Shown in pieces: positions 25,622-34,183 of a stretch of 56,052 nt of DNA. Position 1 is the first letter of the stretch; the number at the start of each line of letters is the position of its first letter. The stretch is from Maricaulis sp. GTDB lineage: Bacteria; Pseudomonadota; Alphaproteobacteria; Caulobacterales; Maricaulaceae. The DNA lies in assembly GCF_030149425.1 (NCBI RefSeq), contig NZ_JASBRQ010000031.1, forward strand, positions 1-56,052, given 5' to 3'. Under the pieces are notes generated by a model. The model was given only the letters and a program-made list of their open reading frames with translations, made no database searches and had not been told where the DNA came from. The translations under genes were made by a program, and so were the position numbers.

Positions 25622-28600
25622 ATGGCTGTTTCGTCTGTCATCGCGAGGCAAAAGCGCGCTTCGCAAGTCTCTGCTACGGCACTCATTCTCGGCGCGGCGG
25701 CCTTGTTCGCTCCGCAGGCAGAGGCGCAGGAGGGGCAGGCAGGCTTCCGGCCGATCTCCGAATTCGACTTTATCGACAGCTATACGCTGGAAGCCGATGG
25801 TTCAGCGCGCTTGGTGCTGAGCAATGGCCGCGTGGTGACGCTGTCGCCGAATGATGTCAGCGCCATTGACGGCGATGTGCGCATCAACCCCGATGCCGTT
25901 GAAGCGCCTGTCAGCGGTGGTGAGGCCGCAGCCGGCGGCGGCGGTGCCATGGGCGGCGTTGCGCTTGGCGGCCTGTTGGCTCTCGGTGCAGCAGCCGGAG
26001 GCGGCGGCGGTGGGGGTGGCAGCGATGCCCCGTCGACGCCCAACCCGACGCCAACCCCGACCAATCGCGCCCCGGTCTTCACCTCCGAAACCACGGCGAC
26101 GGTTGCGGAAAACACAACCAGCTCCTTCTACACCGCCACGGCAACCGACGCCGATAACGACACCCTGACCTATTCCATCTCTGGCGGTGCCGATCAGAGC
26201 TTCTTCACTATCAACAGCCAGACCGGCGCGCTCTCCTTCACCAGCTCGCCCGATTTCGACATCAACGCCGATGCCGATGGCGACAATGTCTATGAGGTCA
26301 CGATCCGGGTCAGCGATGGCACCGTTACGGTGACCCAGACAGTCAATGTTACCCTGACCAATGTCGATGAAGGGCCGGTGTTCAGCTCCGGCACGGCCTT
26401 CAGCGTCGACGAGGATCAGACCTCGGCCTTCACCGCCTCCGCGACCGATCCGGAAGGCGCCAGCGTGACCTACTCGATCCGCGGCACGGATGCGGCGCTG
26501 TTTACGGTCAACGCCAATACCGGTGTCGTCAGCTTCATCAGCGCGCCGGACTTTGATGCGCCGGGCGACGCCAATGGTGATAATGTCTACGTGCTTGAAG
26601 TCGTGGCCAGCGATGGCGGTATCGAGACGGTGCAGACCGTTTCGGTGACGGTGGACGAAGTCGTGCCGCCGAATAATGTGCCTGTCTTTACCTCCGGAAC
26701 GACCGCGAGTGTGGCGGAAAACTCGACCGCAGTGTTCTACACCGCAACCGCGACCGATGGTGACAGCGACCCGCTGACCTATTCGATTTCCGGCGGTGCC
26801 GATGCGGCCCTGTTCACGATCAACGGTTCCACGGGCGAGCTCTCCTTCATCAGCGGCGCCGACTTTGACGTCCCCGCAGACGCCAATGGCGACAATATCT
26901 ACAACGTCACGATCCAGGTCAGTGATGGCCAGGATACGGCGAGCCAGTCGGTCGCTGTGACCCTGACCAATGTCGATGAAGCACCGGTCTTCAGCTCCGG
27001 CACATCCTTCAATGTTGATGAAGACCAGACCTCAGCCTTCACGGCGGCTGCGACCGATCCGGAAGGCGCCAGCGTCACCTATTCGATCCGCGGCACGGAT
27101 GCGGCGTTGTTCACGGTCAATGCCAATACCGGTGTGGTCAGCTTTGTCAGCGCGCCGGACTTCGATGCGCCGGGCGATGATGACAACGATAATGTCTATG
27201 AGCTCGAAGTCGTGGCCAGCGACGGTGGTATCGAGACGGTCCAGGCGGTTACCGTGACCGTTGACGAAGTCACTGCCGGCGCGCCGACCATCACGTCTGC
27301 CGCCACATCCACCGTCTCGGAAAACCAGACATCGGCCTATGAAACCCGGGCCACTGATCCGAACGGCGACACGTTGACCTATTCGATCTCCGGAACCGAT
27401 GCGGCCCTGTTCCAGATCAACAGCGCGACCGGCGAAGTCAGCTTCCGCAACGCTCCGGATTTCGAAGCGCCGGGTGATGCCGGTGGTGACAATGTCTATA
27501 ACTTCACCGTTACCGCGTCGGATGGCTCCAGTTCCGACAGCCAGAATGTGGCTGTGACGGTCACCGATTCCAATGATGTCGGCGATGTGCCGGATAACTC
27601 CTCAACCACTGTGAGCATGGTGTCCGGCGGTTCCTATATCGGCAATCTGGAAACCGATGGCGACCAGGACTGGATCCGTGTCGAGCTGGTCGCCGGCCAG
27701 CGATACGAGTTCAACCTGTTCGGCAGCGGTGGGGATGAGCTGGATGATCCGTATATCCGGCTCTATGACTCCTCGGGCACTTTGATCGCCGAGAATGACG
27801 ACATCTCGCTCGGTGTGATCGTCGATTCCCGTCTCGGCTTCACGGTGCAGACCAGCGGCACCTACTACATTTCTGCCGGTTCCTGGATCAATGACCAGGG
27901 GCAGGGCACAACGGGCGAATATACCCTGACCGTCGCGCAGACCGATCCGCTGCGGAACTATAGCTATGAGGAAATCGGCGATTACCTGAACCAGAACGGC
28001 TGGAATGGGGCGCAGTGGAATATTTCCACTGGCGGAACGCTGACCGTGGATATTACCGGCCTGACCGCTGCCGGCCAGAACCTGGCGCGTGCCGCCCTGC
28101 AAGTCTGGACCGATGCCACTGGCATCCTGTTCAACGAGGTCAGCTCGGGCGCCAATATCGTGTTCAGCGATGATGAAGAGGGCGCCTTCGCCGGGCCGAG
28201 CGGCATCAGCGGGGGCTTCTTCACCGGGGCGACCGTCAATGTCGGGACCGAATGGCTCGACACCTATGGCACCAATCTCGATGGCTATTCTTTCCAGACC
28301 TATATTCACGAGATCGGTCACGCCCTCGGCCTCGGTCATGCCGGCCCGTACGATGGCTCTGCGACCTACGGCATCGACAACATCTATCTGAACGATAGCT
28401 GGCAGGGCACGGTGATGTCCTATTTCTCGCAGACCGAGAATACCGAGGTGGACGCCTCCTTCGCCTATATCCTGACGCCGATGCTCGGCGATCTGGCGGC
28501 GGTCGCGGATATGTATGGCCTCAATCCGACAATCCGCACCGGTGATACGACCTACGGCTTCAACTCCAATGCGGGCAATCCCATTTTTGACGCGACTGCC

Positions 28601-29590
28601 TTTACCCAGCCGGTCTCCTATACGGTCATCGATGCCGGTGGCACGGACACCTTCGATTTCTCCGGAAGCGGCGCCAACCAGGTCCTCGACCTGCGCGCCT
28701 CGTCCTTCTCGAGCACCCAGGGTCTGGTCGGCAATATCGGGATCGCAGCGACGACGGTGATCGAGAATGCGATCGGCGGGTCCGGTTCCGATACCTTCAT
28801 CGGCAATGCCGCGGACAATGTCATGACGGGCAATGGCGGCAATGACATCTTCTATGCCAGCGGCGGAAATGATAGCTTTGACGGCGGAGCGGGTGCCAAT
28901 GACCAGCTGGTGCTGACCGGTACGAGTGGTGATTACAACATCACCACCAATGGATCGGGCAACACCGTCTACACCGATCTGCGCTCGGGGAGCCCGGACG
29001 GGGTGATCGAAATCATCTCCATCGAGAGTGTTGTCTTCGGCGGCACGATTCCGGAGACCTCCACCATGCCGCTCGGCGTGTCCGAAGTGCTTGATATCGG
29101 CATTGTGGTCGAGGACTTCGGCCATGGCGGCTGTGCGTGCTCGGTGTGCAAGCACACCAAGGGCGAGGGCCAGGACGCTCAGGCTCTGATCTTCGAAATG
29201 GATAATGGCAGCGATGCCTGGACCCAGCTGACCGATATTGGCGACACGATCGGCCAGAACAGCAAGTCGAGCATCCAGGTCTCCGAACCCATGACCGGCG
29301 CGGTCCTGACCGGTGAAGCGCTGGCCGGTTTCGACGATCTCACCGCACCGCAGGCCGAGACGCCGGACATCGCCGAGATGCGCGATGTGTTTGGCCTTTA
29401 TGACACCGCACCCCCGGACGCCTCAGCGGCAGCCGACGGGTTCACGGTGCTGTCGCTCGCCGGTGCGCCGATCAAGACCGCCGTGTCCGACAGTGATGTG
29501 CCCGTGGCCATCGCTCCGCCGACCGAATTCACTGATCTGACCGAGGATGCCTCGGCTGACCAGCTGGTCGATCCGGAGGGCTGGGGCTAG
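25622..29590 (+). CDS. Secreted cadherin-repeat serralysin-like metalloprotease with RTX repeats
   Basis: This 1322-residue protein is the likely cargo of the adjacent type I system. Residues 1-36 look like a Sec signal peptide ending AEA-QEG, which is unusual for such cargo. A Bap/LapF-prefix-like segment and a glycine-rich stretch (about 99-137) follow. Then come five cadherin-like repeats (about 147-645), a pre-peptidase C-terminal-type domain (about 660-775) and a metzincin protease with HEIGHALGLGH at 896-906 and the Met-turn at 932. RTX-type glycine repeats occupy about 1052-1095, and a long acidic tail carries a CACSVC motif near 1169-1175. Ordinary serralysins are about 480 residues and end soon after the RTX block. 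It could be a surface-tethered protease or adhesin. An AGGGG site precedes the ATG. Confidence 0.88.
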   Translation: MAVSSVIARQKRASQVSATALILGAAALFAPQAEAQEGQAGFRPISEFDFIDSYTLEADGSARLVLSNGRVVTLSPNDVSAIDGDVRINPDAVEAPVSGGEAAAGGGGAMGGVALGGLLALGAAAGGGGGGGGSDAPSTPNPTPTPTNRAPVFTSETTATVAENTTSSFYTATATDADNDTLTYSISGGADQSFFTINSQTGALSFTSSPDFDINADADGDNVYEVTIRVSDGTVTVTQTVNVTLTNVDEGPVFSSGTAFSVDEDQTSAFTASATDPEGASVTYSIRGTDAALFTVNANTGVVSFISAPDFDAPGDANGDNVYVLEVVASDGGIETVQTVSVTVDEVVPPNNVPVFTSGTTASVAENSTAVFYTATATDGDSDPLTYSISGGADAALFTINGSTGELSFISGADFDVPADANGDNIYNVTIQVSDGQDTASQSVAVTLTNVDEAPVFSSGTSFNVDEDQTSAFTAAATDPEGASVTYSIRGTDAALFTVNANTGVVSFVSAPDFDAPGDDDNDNVYELEVVASDGGIETVQAVTVTVDEVTAGAPTITSAATSTVSENQTSAYETRATDPNGDTLTYSISGTDAALFQINSATGEVSFRNAPDFEAPGDAGGDNVYNFTVTASDGSSSDSQNVAVTVTDSNDVGDVPDNSSTTVSMVSGGSYIGNLETDGDQDWIRVELVAGQRYEFNLFGSGGDELDDPYIRLYDSSGTLIAENDDISLGVIVDSRLGFTVQTSGTYYISAGSWINDQGQGTTGEYTLTVAQTDPLRNYSYEEIGDYLNQNGWNGAQWNISTGGTLTVDITGLTAAGQNLARAALQVWTDATGILFNEVSSGANIVFSDDEEGAFAGPSGISGGFFTGATVNVGTEWLDTYGTNLDGYSFQTYIHEIGHALGLGHAGPYDGSATYGIDNIYLNDSWQGTVMSYFSQTENTEVDASFAYILTPMLGDLAAVADMYGLNPTIRTGDTTYGFNSNAGNPIFDATAFTQPVSYTVIDAGGTDTFDFSGSGANQVLDLRASSFSSTQGLVGNIGIAATTVIENAIGGSGSDTFIGNAADNVMTGNGGNDIFYASGGNDSFDGGAGANDQLVLTGTSGDYNITTNGSGNTVYTDLRSGSPDGVIEIISIESVVFGGTIPETSTMPLGVSEVLDIGIVVEDFGHGGCACSVCKHTKGEGQDAQALIFEMDNGSDAWTQLTDIGDTIGQNSKSSIQVSEPMTGAVLTGEALAGFDDLTAPQAETPDIAEMRDVFGLYDTAPPDASAAADGFTVLSLAGAPIKTAVSDSDVPVAIAPPTEFTDLTEDASADQLVDPEGWG
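26063..27280 (+). repeat. Tandem 609-base duplication within the cadherin-repeat region
   Basis: Two copies (26063-26671 and 26672-27280) each encode one A-type and one B-type cadherin repeat. Matching landmarks, for example the text coding APVFSSGT, lie exactly 609 bases (203 codons) apart. The B units are nearly identical in protein sequence. A fifth, more divergent repeat follows. This points to a fairly recent in-frame duplication. Confidence 0.85.
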
Positions 29591-29688
29591 ACCCCGGCCG
29601 GCGGTTTTCCGTCGCGGTGCTGTTGAATGTCCGAGACAAATGATCTGCTCTGGCTAAATTCGGCCCGGGCAGATCGGAGGGATTGGCT

Positions 29689-30660
29689 TTGACCATCCTG
29701 GTGACAGGCGCGGCCGGCTTTATCGGATATCATTCCTGTGAGGCTTTGCTCGCTCGGGGAGAGCGGGTTGTTGGCATTGATAATCTCAATGACTACTACG
29801 ATACGCGGCTGAAACAGGCCCGGCTGGAGCGCTTGCAGCGTCATCCCGATTTCACCTTCCAGCGCTGTGACCTGGCTGATAGCGCGGCGATTGCTGCGCT
29901 GGCGGACAGCGTTGCCCCTGATCGTATCCTGCATGTCGGTGCCCAGGCCGGAGTGCGCTATTCCATCGAGGCGCCGCTGGCTTATGCCCAGAGCAATCTG
30001 GTCGGCCATCTCAACATGCTTGAACTGGCCCGTTCGCTGGGCGATCGACTCAAGCATTTCGTCTACGCCTCCTCCAGCTCTGTCTATGGCGAGCAGGCCT
30101 CGGTACCGTTTGCCGAGAGCGATGCCAATGACACGCCGGAATCGCTCTACGCGGCGACCAAGCGGGCTGATGAGCTGATGTCGGCCAGTTATTGCCGGCT
30201 CTACGGTTTTGCCGCGACCGGGCTGCGCTTTTTCACCGTTTACGGACCCTGGGGCCGGCCGGACATGGCCTATTGGCTGTTTGCCGATGCCATGCTCGAG
30301 GGGCGGCCGATCAAGGTCTTCAATAATGGGGATATGGAGCGGGACTTCACCTATATCGACGATATCGTCGCCTCGCTCCTGCGTATTCTCGACGACAGCC
30401 CGGCCAATGCCCGTCATGACGTCTACAATATCGGCGGTTCCTCGCCGGTGCGCCTGATGGACATGATCGAAACGCTGGAAAAGGCGCTGGGCTGTACGGC
30501 GGAGAAAATCATGCTGCCCATGCAGGCCGGCGACGTCACGCGCACCTATGCCGACGTCACCAAGCTGCAGCGGGATTATGACTACAAGCCGTCAACGACG
30601 CTCGAGACCGGGCTGACCGCCTTCGCCGAATGGTTCCGGAGCTGGCGGGAAACCCGCTAG
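29689..30660 (+). CDS. NAD-dependent UDP-glucuronate 4-epimerase-like enzyme
   Basis: This 323-residue short-chain dehydrogenase-type epimerase closely matches the LpsL/WbnF class, which converts UDP-glucuronate to UDP-galacturonate. It has the NAD motif TGAAGFIGYH, IDNLNDYYD and the catalytic pair in SLYAATKRADE. It also has the class-specific RFFTVYGPWGRPDMAYWLF and DFTYIDDIV segments. I chose the TTG at 29689, 8 bases after GGAGG; an in-frame TTG at 29683 is too close to it. With ugd in the same locus the substrate would be made locally. It converges on galU with a 4-base overlap. Confidence 0.88.
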   Translation: MTILVTGAAGFIGYHSCEALLARGERVVGIDNLNDYYDTRLKQARLERLQRHPDFTFQRCDLADSAAIAALADSVAPDRILHVGAQAGVRYSIEAPLAYAQSNLVGHLNMLELARSLGDRLKHFVYASSSSVYGEQASVPFAESDANDTPESLYAATKRADELMSASYCRLYGFAATGLRFFTVYGPWGRPDMAYWLFADAMLEGRPIKVFNNGDMERDFTYIDDIVASLLRILDDSPANARHDVYNIGGSSPVRLMDMIETLEKALGCTAEKIMLPMQAGDVTRTYADVTKLQRDYDYKPSTTLETGLTAFAEWFRSWRETR

Positions 30661-31526
30661 CCGAGCATGGATTTGACCAGCTCGCGCGCAGCCGTGCCGT
30701 GCTCGCCATTGGCAAGGGCGAAGCCGATCGAGGCTTCCAGATAGCCCAGCTTGCTGCCGCAGTCATAGGGCGTACCTTCAAACTCGACGGCGTCGAAGGC
30801 TTCCTTCTGCATCAGCCGCGCCATGGCATCGGTGAGCTGGATTTCGCCGCCGGCGCCTGCCGCCTGGTCTTCCAGATAATCGAATATCGTGCGGTTCAGG
30901 ATGTAACGGCCGGTGATTGACAGGTTCGAAGGTGCGCTCTCGACCGGAGGTTTTTCGACCATGCCCTTCATGCGGATGCGATTGCCCTGGCGCTCGGCCG
31001 GATCGATGACGCCATACTTGTTGACCTCGGCCTCTGGTACCGGATTGACGGCGATCACATTGGCACCGGTTTCCTCGTGAACGGCGACCATTTGCGCCAG
31101 GCAGCTCGGCTTGGCATCGACCAGCACGTCCGGCAGCAGGATGGCAAACGGCTCGTCGCCGATAATATCGCGTGCGCACCAGATCGCGTGGCCCAGCCCC
31201 AACGGCGCCTGCTGGCGCACAAAACTCATTGTTCCCGGTTCCAGACGGGTCGGCTCAAGCTCTTCTAGGATGGTGGATTTGCCTTTGCCCTCGAGCGTCG
31301 CCTCGAGCTCATAGGCCCGGTCGAAATAGTCCTCGATGGCGCCCTTATTGCGACCGGTCACGAAGACGAAGTGTTCAATCCCGGCTTCGCGGGCCTCGTC
31401 GACCACATACTGGATGGCCGGGCGGTCGAAGACGGGGAGCATCTCCTTGGGAATGGCCTTGGTCGCCGGCAGAACCCGCGTACCCATTCCTGCAACCGGC
31501 AGCACAGCCTTACGAATGCGACCCAT
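30657..31526 (-). CDS. galU: UTP-glucose-1-phosphate uridylyltransferase GalU
   Basis: This 289-residue enzyme makes UDP-glucose from glucose-1-phosphate. It has the nucleotide-binding N-terminus VLPVAGMGTRVLPATKAIPK and the FDRPAIQYVVDEA, GLGHAIWCARD and GYLEASIGFAL segments of GalU. UDP-glucose is the precursor for the Ugd and GalE reactions encoded just downstream on the other strand. It is the only minus-strand gene inside the polysaccharide locus. Confidence 0.95.
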   Translation of the reverse strand: MGRIRKAVLPVAGMGTRVLPATKAIPKEMLPVFDRPAIQYVVDEAREAGIEHFVFVTGRNKGAIEDYFDRAYELEATLEGKGKSTILEELEPTRLEPGTMSFVRQQAPLGLGHAIWCARDIIGDEPFAILLPDVLVDAKPSCLAQMVAVHEETGANVIAVNPVPEAEVNKYGVIDPAERQGNRIRMKGMVEKPPVESAPSNLSITGRYILNRTIFDYLEDQAAGAGGEIQLTDAMARLMQKEAFDAVEFEGTPYDCGSKLGYLEASIGFALANGEHGTAARELVKSMLG

Positions 31527-31656
31527 TGTTCTTTCTCCCCATTTTGCAGACTAATCGGTTAGCCAAGCCCGTGGCTGCAGTCTATCCCCGAAGGCGTATT
31601 TTCTAAGACTAACGCAGCAGCTATACCCTTTGCCGGGGTCAACGAGTGAGTTCGCG

Positions 31657-32718
31657 ATGCCGCGTGCCCAAATCATCGAGGTCCAGTATCTGCGCGCCTT
31701 TGCCGTGCTCCTGGTCCTTGTCGGTCATATCAATCAGGCCGAAATGCGGGTTCTGGATGGTGATGTTCTGGGCTCGATCGGGTTTTTCGGATTCTCCGGT
31801 GTCGACGTCTTTTTCGTCATTTCCGGATTTATCATCCACACCCTCTATCGTGATCACTCCGGTCTCGACTGGCGGTTTTTTCTCAACCGGCTCAATCGTA
31901 TCTATCCGATGTACTGGCTGGTCACCCTGGTCGGGATCGGCGGATACATGCTGCTCGGGCGCCAACTGAGCGAGATGGGCGGCAATACCAACTGGCTGAC
32001 CACGATAACCCTGTTCCCGACCGATCAGTTGCCGCTGCTGGCCATCGGTTGGACGCTGACCCACGAACTGTATTTCTACCTCGTCTACGGCCTCTTCCTG
32101 GCCTTGCCATTGCACTGGCGGCCCTGGGCGCTCGGTGGTTGGCTGGCGCTGAGCCTGTTCGGCTTGTCGCGCCTGGGGGGCGATTTGCCAGCGGTTGTCG
32201 AGCTTATGATCAGCCCGTTCAATCTGCTCTTCCTCAGCGGCATAGCCCTGGCGCAGTTCCGGCCACGCTTTGAGCGCTGGCGCCTGCTATCCCTCGCATT
32301 GTTGGTCGGTGGCGTGGTTCTGGGTCTCTATTGGACATCCTCATACGGTCTCGCCGGTCTCGGCAATGAGTCGATCCGGGTGCTCGTTTTCATGCCCTTT
32401 GCCGTCGGGCTGTGTTGGGCGGCGCTGGCCTTCAAACCGGTGCTGCCACAGCTGTTCGCCCGCATCGGCGACTGGTCCTATGTGCTCTATCTCGGCCACC
32501 CGCTGGTCATCATCGCCTTCGAATTGCGCCTGGTTCAGGTTTTTGACGGTTGGCCGCTGGATAATCTCGTCTTTTACGCCGGTTGCATTATCGCCAGCCT
32601 GGCCGCGGCATGGCTGGCGCATATCCTGGCCGAGCGGCCAGCGCTCGCACTGGGTAAATCGCTCATCGCCCGCATCGGCCGGGGCGAGACCACGCCCAGC
32701 GCGGCTAACCGGTCCTGA
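31657..32718 (+). CDS. Acyltransferase-3 family membrane protein (OafA-like)
   Basis: This 353-residue polytopic inner-membrane protein would O-acetylate or otherwise acylate a surface glycan. The family's opening IEVQYLRAFAVLLVLVGHIN contains the catalytic-type His of the acyltransferase-3 fold, followed by FFGFSGVDVFFVISGFIIH and about ten membrane segments. I prefer the ATG at 31657, because the in-frame TTG at 31630 lacks a clear ribosome site. There is no SGNH domain. Its place in the locus suggests that the exported polysaccharide carries acyl groups. Confidence 0.85.
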   Translation: MPRAQIIEVQYLRAFAVLLVLVGHINQAEMRVLDGDVLGSIGFFGFSGVDVFFVISGFIIHTLYRDHSGLDWRFFLNRLNRIYPMYWLVTLVGIGGYMLLGRQLSEMGGNTNWLTTITLFPTDQLPLLAIGWTLTHELYFYLVYGLFLALPLHWRPWALGGWLALSLFGLSRLGGDLPAVVELMISPFNLLFLSGIALAQFRPRFERWRLLSLALLVGGVVLGLYWTSSYGLAGLGNESIRVLVFMPFAVGLCWAALAFKPVLPQLFARIGDWSYVLYLGHPLVIIAFELRLVQVFDGWPLDNLVFYAGCIIASLAAAWLAHILAERPALALGKSLIARIGRGETTPSAANRS

Positions 32719-32793
32719 TCGCTACAGAATCATCGCTTGCGCTTGTGTCGCCTAGCGGCGATACCACGCTAGCTGCAGAATAGGAGTTTCGTC

Positions 32794-34104
32794 ATGCGCG
32801 TTGCAATGATCGGTACCGGTTATGTCGGACTGGTTTCGGGAGCGTGTTTTGCCGATTTCGGTCATGACGTGACCTGTGTCGACAAGGATGCCAGCAAGGT
32901 CGAAACCCTGCAGAGCGGTGGTATTCCGATCTACGAGCCGGGCCTTGATCTGCTGGTTCAGCGCAATGTGCGCGAAGGCCGGCTGCACTTTACCCAAGAG
33001 CTCGAAGAGGCTGTGCGCAACGCCGATGCGGTGTTCATCGCCGTGGGCACGCCGTCGCGCCGTGGCGATGGGTTCGCCGATCTGTCCTATGTCTATGCCG
33101 CCGCCAAAGAGATCGCTGAGGTCATGGACGGCTATACCGTAGTTGTGACCAAGTCGACGGTTCCGGTGGGTACGGGCGATGAAGTTGAGCGGATTATCCG
33201 CGAAACCCGCCCGGACGCCGATTTCGCTGTCGTCTCAAATCCGGAATTCCTGCGCGAAGGCGCCGCAATCGATGATTTCAAACGTCCCGACCGCGTCGTG
33301 GTCGGCACGGATGAGGAGCGCGCCCGCACAGTTATGCACGAGCTCTATCGTCCGCTCTTCCTCAACGAGACGCCGATCGTTTTCACCTCGCGCCGTACCT
33401 CCGAGCTGATCAAATACGCGGCCAACGCTTTCCTGGCGATGAAGATCACCTTCATCAACGAAGTTGCCGATCTGTGCGAGAAAGTCGGGGCGAATGTGCA
33501 GGAAGTGGCGCGCGGCGTCGGCCTGGACAATCGTATCGGTGGCAAATTCCTGCATGCGGGCCCGGGCTATGGCGGCTCCTGCTTCCCCAAGGATACGCTG
33601 GCGCTGACCCGTACCGCTCAGGATGCCGGCGCCCCGCTGCGCCTGGTGGAGACCGTGGTCGAGGTCAATGACAGCCGCAAACGGGCCATGGCCGACAAGG
33701 TCATCGAGGCCTGCAAGGGCGATGTCAAAGACAAGACCGTTGCGGTCCTGGGTCTGACCTTCAAGCCCAATACCGACGATATGCGCGAAGCTCCGAGCCT
33801 GGAAATCATCCCGGCGCTGCAGGAAGCCGGCGCCAAGGTCCGCGCGTTCGATCCGGCGGGCACGCTGGAAGCCGAAAGCCTGTTCGAGAACGTCGAATTC
33901 GTCTCCGGCCCGTATATCTGCGCCGAGGATGCCGACGTGCTGGTGATCATCACCGAGTGGAACGAGTTCCGGGCGCTTGACCTGGATCGGCTGCAGAGCT
34001 CGATGAAGGCGCCGATCCTGGTTGATCTGCGCAATATCTACACGCCGGACGAAATGAGCGCTGCGGGCTTTGCCTACACCAGTATCGGCCGCCCGGAAGG
34101 CTAG
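32794..34104 (+). CDS. ugd: UDP-glucose 6-dehydrogenase
   Basis: This 436-residue enzyme oxidises UDP-glucose twice to UDP-glucuronate. It has the NAD-binding MIGTGYVGLVSGACFADFGH, a catalytic cysteine at residue 263 in GPGYGGSCFPKDT, and the C-terminal UDP-binding domain. Length is normal. An AGGAG site lies 7 bases before the ATG. The product feeds glucuronate or, through the epimerase at 29689, galacturonate into the polysaccharide, making it acidic. Confidence 0.95.
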   Translation: MRVAMIGTGYVGLVSGACFADFGHDVTCVDKDASKVETLQSGGIPIYEPGLDLLVQRNVREGRLHFTQELEEAVRNADAVFIAVGTPSRRGDGFADLSYVYAAAKEIAEVMDGYTVVVTKSTVPVGTGDEVERIIRETRPDADFAVVSNPEFLREGAAIDDFKRPDRVVVGTDEERARTVMHELYRPLFLNETPIVFTSRRTSELIKYAANAFLAMKITFINEVADLCEKVGANVQEVARGVGLDNRIGGKFLHAGPGYGGSCFPKDTLALTRTAQDAGAPLRLVETVVEVNDSRKRAMADKVIEACKGDVKDKTVAVLGLTFKPNTDDMREAPSLEIIPALQEAGAKVRAFDPAGTLEAESLFENVEFVSGPYICAEDADVLVIITEWNEFRALDLDRLQSSMKAPILVDLRNIYTPDEMSAAGFAYTSIGRPEG

Positions 34105-34110
34105 AGAACC

Positions 34111-34166
34111 AACCGGAATCCGGTTGCCGCAGGCCTGCAAACTGGGATAGCCAGAGCTTGCAGGCC
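34111..34166. repeat. Two consecutive inverted repeats between ugd and galE
   Basis: AACCGG-AAT-CCGGTT (34111-34125) is a perfect 6-bp stem. GGCCTGCAA and TTGCAGGCC (34132-34166) are perfect 9-base arms around a spacer that itself contains CTGG-GATAG-CCAG. Neither is followed by a T tract. They lie in the 79-base gap directly before the galE ribosome site. Confidence 0.7.
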
Positions 34167-34183
34167 AGCCTCCGGGGAGTGGT

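Noticed and set aside
26063..27560. Possible CRISPR-like or satellite repeat
   Set aside because: The repeats are long, in frame and encode cadherin domains; there are no short identical repeats with unique spacers.
27602..29155. A 517-codon open frame on the minus strand inside the protease gene
   Set aside because: It is the antisense shadow of a GC-rich gene. The plus-strand frame has clear domains, whereas this one has no start signal or recognisable motif.
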